A stretch of DNA of 9,276 nucleotides, from NCBI GenBank assembly GCA_934777095.1, contig CAKVNP010000062.1:1-9276 (forward strand), read 5' to 3'. Shown piece after piece: positions 6,691 through 9,276 of this stretch. Position numbers and translations under genes: made by a program. The notes under the pieces are model-generated. The model made no database searches. It was not told the DNA's origin and saw nothing but the letters and a program-made list of their open reading frames with translations. This DNA comes from an uncultured Clostridium sp. (GTDB lineage Bacteria; Bacillota; Clostridia; Clostridiales; Clostridiaceae). The first letter of the stretch is position 1. Each line of letters starts with the position of its first letter.

Positions 6691-6927
6691 CTATACCGCA
6701 TAGTATAATAATACAGTTTTTGTTAAAACATCAGAATAGCTATATGTTACAGTCCTTTGGGTGTCATTTTCTAATCTTACAACGAATATACTTGGATGCA
6801 CACTTTCTATTACCCCGTCGTTAACTAAAATCTTCTTTCTTCCTCCGTTAGCTTTTAAGGTAACTTTCTCTCCTACATGTCTTTCTATGTCGTTTTTAAT
6901 TGTTGCTAAGGTTTTGTTTCTTTCCAT
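6691..6927 (-). CDS. veg: Veg protein (DUF1021)
   Basis: The 78-residue protein matches Veg along its length: the central VGEKVTLKANGGRKK block (about 18-32), then SVHPSIFVVRLE and VTYSYSDVLTKTV. B. subtilis Veg (86 residues) has the equivalent LTLKANGGRRK, PSVFVIQL and VSYSYADILTETV segments. Veg is a small cytoplasmic protein expressed at very high level during growth. In B. subtilis it has been reported to stimulate biofilm formation by counteracting the repressor SinR, but its molecular activity is unsettled and a SinR link may not hold in clostridia. The ATG follows AGAGGG (6935-6940) with 7-nt spacing. It is driven by a full-consensus sigma-A promoter plus a second one upstream, and has its own terminator. 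Position next to yabG is conserved with Bacillus. Confidence 0.95.
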   Translation of the reverse strand: MERNKTLATIKNDIERHVGEKVTLKANGGRKKILVNDGVIESVHPSIFVVRLENDTQRTVTYSYSDVLTKTVLLYYAV

Positions 6928-6951
6928 GCAAACACCCTCTTTCTATAATTT

Positions 6952-6980
6952 ATTATACCTCTCCCATACATTTTTGTCAA
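6952..6980 (-). promoter_or_regulatory. Full-consensus sigma-A promoter of veg (proximal)
   Basis: On the minus strand TTGACA (6975-6980) and TATAAT (6952-6957) match the consensus in all twelve positions with the ideal 17-bp spacer. The start would fall about 17-20 nt after the -10 relative to the veg ATG region, leaving a short leader. The B. subtilis veg promoter is a classic strong sigma-A promoter, so this agrees with known biology. Confidence 0.92.
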
Positions 6981-6992
6981 TTAAAACCATTT

Positions 6993-7021
6993 ATTTTATC
7001 ACCTTTATGATTCATTGTCAA
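6993..7021 (-). promoter_or_regulatory. Second, distal sigma-A promoter of veg
   Basis: TTGACA (7016-7021) and TAAAAT (6993-6998, five of six) are again 17 bp apart on the minus strand. This unit sits exactly 41 bp upstream of the proximal promoter, measured from -35 to -35. Together they make a tandem arrangement. Confidence 0.6.
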
Positions 7022-7154
7022 TGTAAACTTTTACTTTTTGATATTTTTTAATAATTCATTAATTATTATTACATGTTTTCCATATTTTATTCATTTAGAG
7101 TAATTGTTTTTTTTAATTTGTAAATTATGCACTTCTTTAATTGCTCCATACTAT

Positions 7155-7200
7155 TCTTATAAATAATAGAACCCCCTCAGGAGTTCCATTCTTTATAAGA
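7155..7200. other. Long 46-bp imperfect palindrome between yabG and veg, without a T-tract
   Basis: The arms TCTTATAAA (7155-7163) and TTTATAAGA (7192-7200) pair perfectly. Reading inward on the minus strand there is one G-A mismatch, then four pairs (one G-U), then GAACTCC against GGGGTTC with one G-U, closing on a TGAG tetraloop. About 20 of 21 positions pair. It begins 11 bp after the yabG stop codon, which is where a terminator would lie, but no T-run follows on either strand. It may be an atypical terminator, an RNA-stabilising 3' hairpin, or a site bound by protein as DNA. Confidence 0.6.
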
Positions 7201-7211
7201 CTAGTATATAG

Positions 7212-8096
7212 TTAAATATAAGTTGATCTTGGATATCCTTCACGATATTTTCCTCTCGTCTGTAATCCGCCAATCCCCCTTATACCTGTAATGGTACCTT
7301 CAATTACATCAGTTATTGATACTATTGTATCTATTCTTGAATAAGCTATTTTTTCACATACAAATACAGGATCTAAGCAATGAATTAATACTCTGCTAGG
7401 CGAGCTTGCAAAATTAGCTCCTGCATCTAAAAGACATTCATAACAAGATTGACATGCTCCTGCAAAGATAACTAATTCGTCATAACTAGAATTGTAATTG
7501 CGTAAAGCTTTTACTGCCTCGATATAATATTTTGAATTCCGATAGTTTTCTAGGTCTAAATAATTATCAGTTCTTTTCAATACACTGTCATGGCCTGTAA
7601 GTACCACAATATCAGGTTTTACCTCTTTAACTAAATCCACTACCTTATTCCATTGTTCCTTTTCCGCAATAGCTCTGCCTACTGCATCTAATGAAAGCTG
7701 CTTATATACCTTTAAGCAAGTTTCTAAATATTCTTCGTCTCCGTCTATATGAAGTATTTTACCTGGTCTGCCAAATACAAGTTCTTTATTAGGATCTTGT
7801 ATTTTTTGATTTTTTGCACTTCGTGAGTTTATCTCACTTCTTGCATACATATCCCCTCTTGTATTCATAGCCTTTTTTATTGCATAGCTCACTCTTGAAT
7901 TTAAGATTTTTTCCTTTTCCTCTATATATCCCATATCTACAGATTCTAAATCATCTTTAGGGGAATCCGCTATTATCCTTATACTTACACCTTTTAATAT
8001 ATAGGTTGGTTTTCCCTTTATCTCTTTAATATCAATAATCTTAAATATTATATCTTTATCATAAGATTTTCGAACTACAGTATCGCCAATATCCAT
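7212..8096 (-). CDS. yabG: Sporulation cysteine peptidase YabG (family U57)
   Basis: YabG is a late mother-cell protease that processes spore proteins: coat proteins in B. subtilis, and in C. difficile proteins that include SipL and the precursors of cortex-lysis proteins. From the chosen start the protein has 294 residues, the usual length. It opens MDIGDTVVRKSYDKDIIFKI, matching the B. subtilis start region (IGDMVARKSY). Likely catalytic residues are His169 in VLTGHD and Cys215 in AGACQSCYE (Cys218 is nearby). The frame stays open to an ATG at 8159, which would add 21 residues, but that codon has no ribosome site, the extension is low-complexity (Asn/Lys-rich), and a late-sporulation -10 lies within it. 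The ATG at 8096 has GGAG (8103-8106) with 6-nt spacing. A terminator upstream isolates it from the coat gene. Its substrate sipL lies two genes downstream. Confidence 0.93.
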   Translation of the reverse strand: MDIGDTVVRKSYDKDIIFKIIDIKEIKGKPTYILKGVSIRIIADSPKDDLESVDMGYIEEKEKILNSRVSYAIKKAMNTRGDMYARSEINSRSAKNQKIQDPNKELVFGRPGKILHIDGDEEYLETCLKVYKQLSLDAVGRAIAEKEQWNKVVDLVKEVKPDIVVLTGHDSVLKRTDNYLDLENYRNSKYYIEAVKALRNYNSSYDELVIFAGACQSCYECLLDAGANFASSPSRVLIHCLDPVFVCEKIAYSRIDTIVSITDVIEGTITGIRGIGGLQTRGKYREGYPRSTYI

Positions 8097-8126
8097 CGTC
8101 TTCTCCATAAACCTATTATTATTATT

Positions 8127-8135
8127 TATTCTATG
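8127..8135 (-). promoter_or_regulatory. Mother-cell sigma-K/sigma-E -10 element for yabG
   Basis: CATAGAATA matches the CATAnnnTA -10 consensus of sigma-K (and CATAnnnT of sigma-E) in full. It lies about 30 bp ahead of the preferred yabG ATG and 20 bp ahead of its ribosome site. The -35 is poor: 17 bp upstream is TC instead of AC. yabG is sigma-K dependent in B. subtilis, which supports the call. Confidence 0.45.
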
Positions 8136-8172
8136 AAATTTTTTTGTTATTTGACTCATATTTATCTACACT

Positions 8173-8220
8173 AAAAAAAATAAATGATAAAAATCTATCT
8201 TTTTAGACTTTTACCATTTA
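8173..8220 (-). terminator. Intrinsic terminator downstream of the CotS-family gene
   Basis: A 12-bp stem (8181-8192 paired with 8209-8220, one G-U pair in the minus-strand RNA) encloses a 16-nt interval with a small inner TCTA/TAGA pairing. On the minus strand it runs, starting from its last base and after a single A-free junction, into a T8 tract (8173-8180). It starts 14 bp after the CotS-like stop and precedes the yabG promoter. Confidence 0.82.
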
Positions 8221-8234
8221 CATAAATATAAATT

Positions 8235-9233
8235 TTATATTTTATATTCTTCCTTAAATTCATCTAGAAATTTTAAATAGTTTTCTTTTTCATTTATTAT
8301 GCTCTCTAATTTGTTGGCAAATGTATTCTGCCCCCAATTAACCTCATTATAGTAATATCTATTAGCTAACCGCCAATACCTTTGTGGAAACAATAAAAAT
8401 GCATATAAAACTTTATATTCATCTTCCCTAATCTCTGATACTTTATTATATGAACTGATTATAGCTTTGGCATATTCTAAATTCCAATCACAGCGTTTAA
8501 GTACTTTTATCATAAAATTAGAAATATCATAAGCTCTTATTTCTCTTTTACAATAATCAAAATCTATTATATTAACATTATTATCTTTCGAAAAAATAAT
8601 GTTATGATAGGTATAATCATGATGGCAAAAACTTTTATTCATATCTGCAATACTACATAGTTCATAATAGTTTGATTCATTTAATTCATTTAGTGCTTTC
8701 TTGCCAATCTCCTTATAAAATTCCATAGATTTTAAATAAAGTAGGTCAAAATTAGATTTATTATTTTTTTTCCTAATCATATCTCTCATTTTATCTAAAG
8801 ATTTAATTCTTTTTTCCATTAAGGAAGGCCATCTTCCTAAATCTGTTTTTAGTTTTGAGTTTTCTGGTGGATCATATCCCTTTGACGCCTCATGCAGTTT
8901 AGCTAATGTTTCTGCTGATAATTTTACTTCTTCAATATTACGGAAGTCACATTCCCTTCCATCAAGCCACTCTGAAAGGGTGTATAAATCTTCATTAACT
9001 AAAGCATAAGGCTCTCCTTCAGCATTTAAATAATATCTATCCACATTATTAAATCCATTCTTAATCAAGTGCTCCTTAGCTCCATAAACAAATAAGAGTT
9101 TTTGAGGTCCATAATTTATTTTCTTAAGACATCGCTCTCCTTTGTTGGTCTTTAAATAATATACACCCTTATTAGCTTTTATAATATCGATTTTTATTTG
9201 GAATTGCCTCTCTATTTCAAACTCCCTCATCAT
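8235..9233 (-). CDS. CotS-family spore coat protein (kinase/aminoglycoside phosphotransferase fold)
   Basis: With the ATG at 9233 the protein has 332 residues, similar to B. subtilis CotS (about 350). It belongs to the CotS/CotI/YutH group, coat proteins with an aminoglycoside-phosphotransferase-like fold. Visible landmarks are an N-lobe strand pair (YYLKTNKGERCLKKI, about 25-39), SEWLDGRECDF (87-97), the catalytic-loop block FCHHDYTYHNIIF (202-214) with Asp206 and Asn211, and IIDFDYCKREIRAYDISNFM (222-241) with metal-binding Asp224. Typical of the family is the C-terminal FPQRYWRLANRYY. A GTG at 9242 extends the frame but lies inside the AGGGGGTGA ribosome site (9239-9247). ATG 9233 has 8-nt spacing and ATG 9230 is the alternative. 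It is upstream of yabG but separated by a terminator. Coat localisation is inferred from the family, and the phosphorylated substrate, if any, is unknown. Confidence 0.85.
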   Translation of the reverse strand: MMREFEIERQFQIKIDIIKANKGVYYLKTNKGERCLKKINYGPQKLLFVYGAKEHLIKNGFNNVDRYYLNAEGEPYALVNEDLYTLSEWLDGRECDFRNIEEVKLSAETLAKLHEASKGYDPPENSKLKTDLGRWPSLMEKRIKSLDKMRDMIRKKNNKSNFDLLYLKSMEFYKEIGKKALNELNESNYYELCSIADMNKSFCHHDYTYHNIIFSKDNNVNIIDFDYCKREIRAYDISNFMIKVLKRCDWNLEYAKAIISSYNKVSEIREDEYKVLYAFLLFPQRYWRLANRYYYNEVNWGQNTFANKLESIINEKENYLKFLDEFKEEYKI

Positions 9234-9276
9234 TGTTCTCACCCCCTGTATATTTATATGTACCCTAATATTTTTA

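Noticed and set aside
6560..6720. A leaderless plus-strand open frame starting with the ATG at 6560.
   Set aside because: It has no ribosome binding site, reads straight through the terminator hairpin and poly-T/poly-A tracts, and the product is low-complexity (Lys/Phe-rich).
6615..7051. Plus-strand open frames opposite veg and its promoters.
   Set aside because: No ribosome sites, and they are the complement of a clearly conserved gene and of consensus promoter elements.
7040..7140. A possible short minus-strand peptide gene and AT palindromes between yabG and veg.
   Set aside because: The only short frame (about ten codons) lacks a ribosome site, and the palindromes are pure A/T of the kind common at this base composition.
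9253..9260. CATATAAA upstream of the CotS-like gene as a sigma-E/K -10.
   Set aside because: The last consensus position is wrong, the start would fall on the ribosome site, and any -35 would lie outside the window.

Overview
The window is AT-rich, and every recognisable protein-coding gene lies on the minus strand. Gene content and order (spoIIR, ispE, cphA, cphB, sipL, veg, yabG, cotS-like, read left to right) point to an endospore-forming member of the Firmicutes, most likely a Clostridium sensu stricto or close relative. Evidence for this is the SipL-type protein (DUF3794/SPOCS repeats plus C-terminal LysM), which is the clostridial coat-morphogenesis factor, the YabG peptidase next to veg, and a clostridial-style cyanophycin pair. 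The yabG-veg-...-ispE order resembles the Bacillus subtilis yabG-veg-sspF-ispE neighbourhood, with clostridial genes inserted.

In the direction of transcription (right to left): a CotS-family coat protein (8235-9233) ends at a terminator. Next is yabG (7212-8096), with a late-sporulation -10 motif just upstream. A 284-bp spacer follows, holding an unusually long hairpin and two tandem sigma-A promoters that drive veg (6691-6927). veg ends at its own terminator. The 354-bp gap between veg and sipL holds the least expected structure in the window: on the plus strand, against all the genes, a near-consensus sigma-A promoter lies about 60 bp ahead of a perfect intrinsic terminator with no gene between them. 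This is a candidate small RNA of about 87 nt. A Spo0A-box match and a weaker second promoter lie upstream of it. sipL (4768-6336) ends at a nested-hairpin terminator. cphB-cphA (4598 down to 1178, overlapping by 17 bp) form a two-gene cyanophycin operon with a sigma-F/G-like promoter candidate. Then come ispE (236-1078), with its own sigma-A-like promoter, and the first 55 codons of spoIIR, cut by the window edge.

Functionally the region mixes sporulation (SpoIIR signalling from forespore to mother cell, SipL coat anchoring, YabG processing of coat and cortex proteins, a CotS-like coat protein) with housekeeping (IspE in isoprenoid synthesis, Veg) and nitrogen storage (CphA makes cyanophycin, CphB degrades it). 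Placing the cyanophycin operon among sporulation genes suggests, without proving, that the polymer is made or used during sporulation. Several annotated starts should be moved: ispE, cphA, yabG and the cotS-like gene all have longer open frames whose upstream start codons abut or precede the Shine-Dalgarno sequence.

I see no tRNA, rRNA, insertion sequence, CRISPR array or prophage signal. The cyanophycin and sporulation families are known ones. The plus-strand RNA candidate is the item that may be undescribed.
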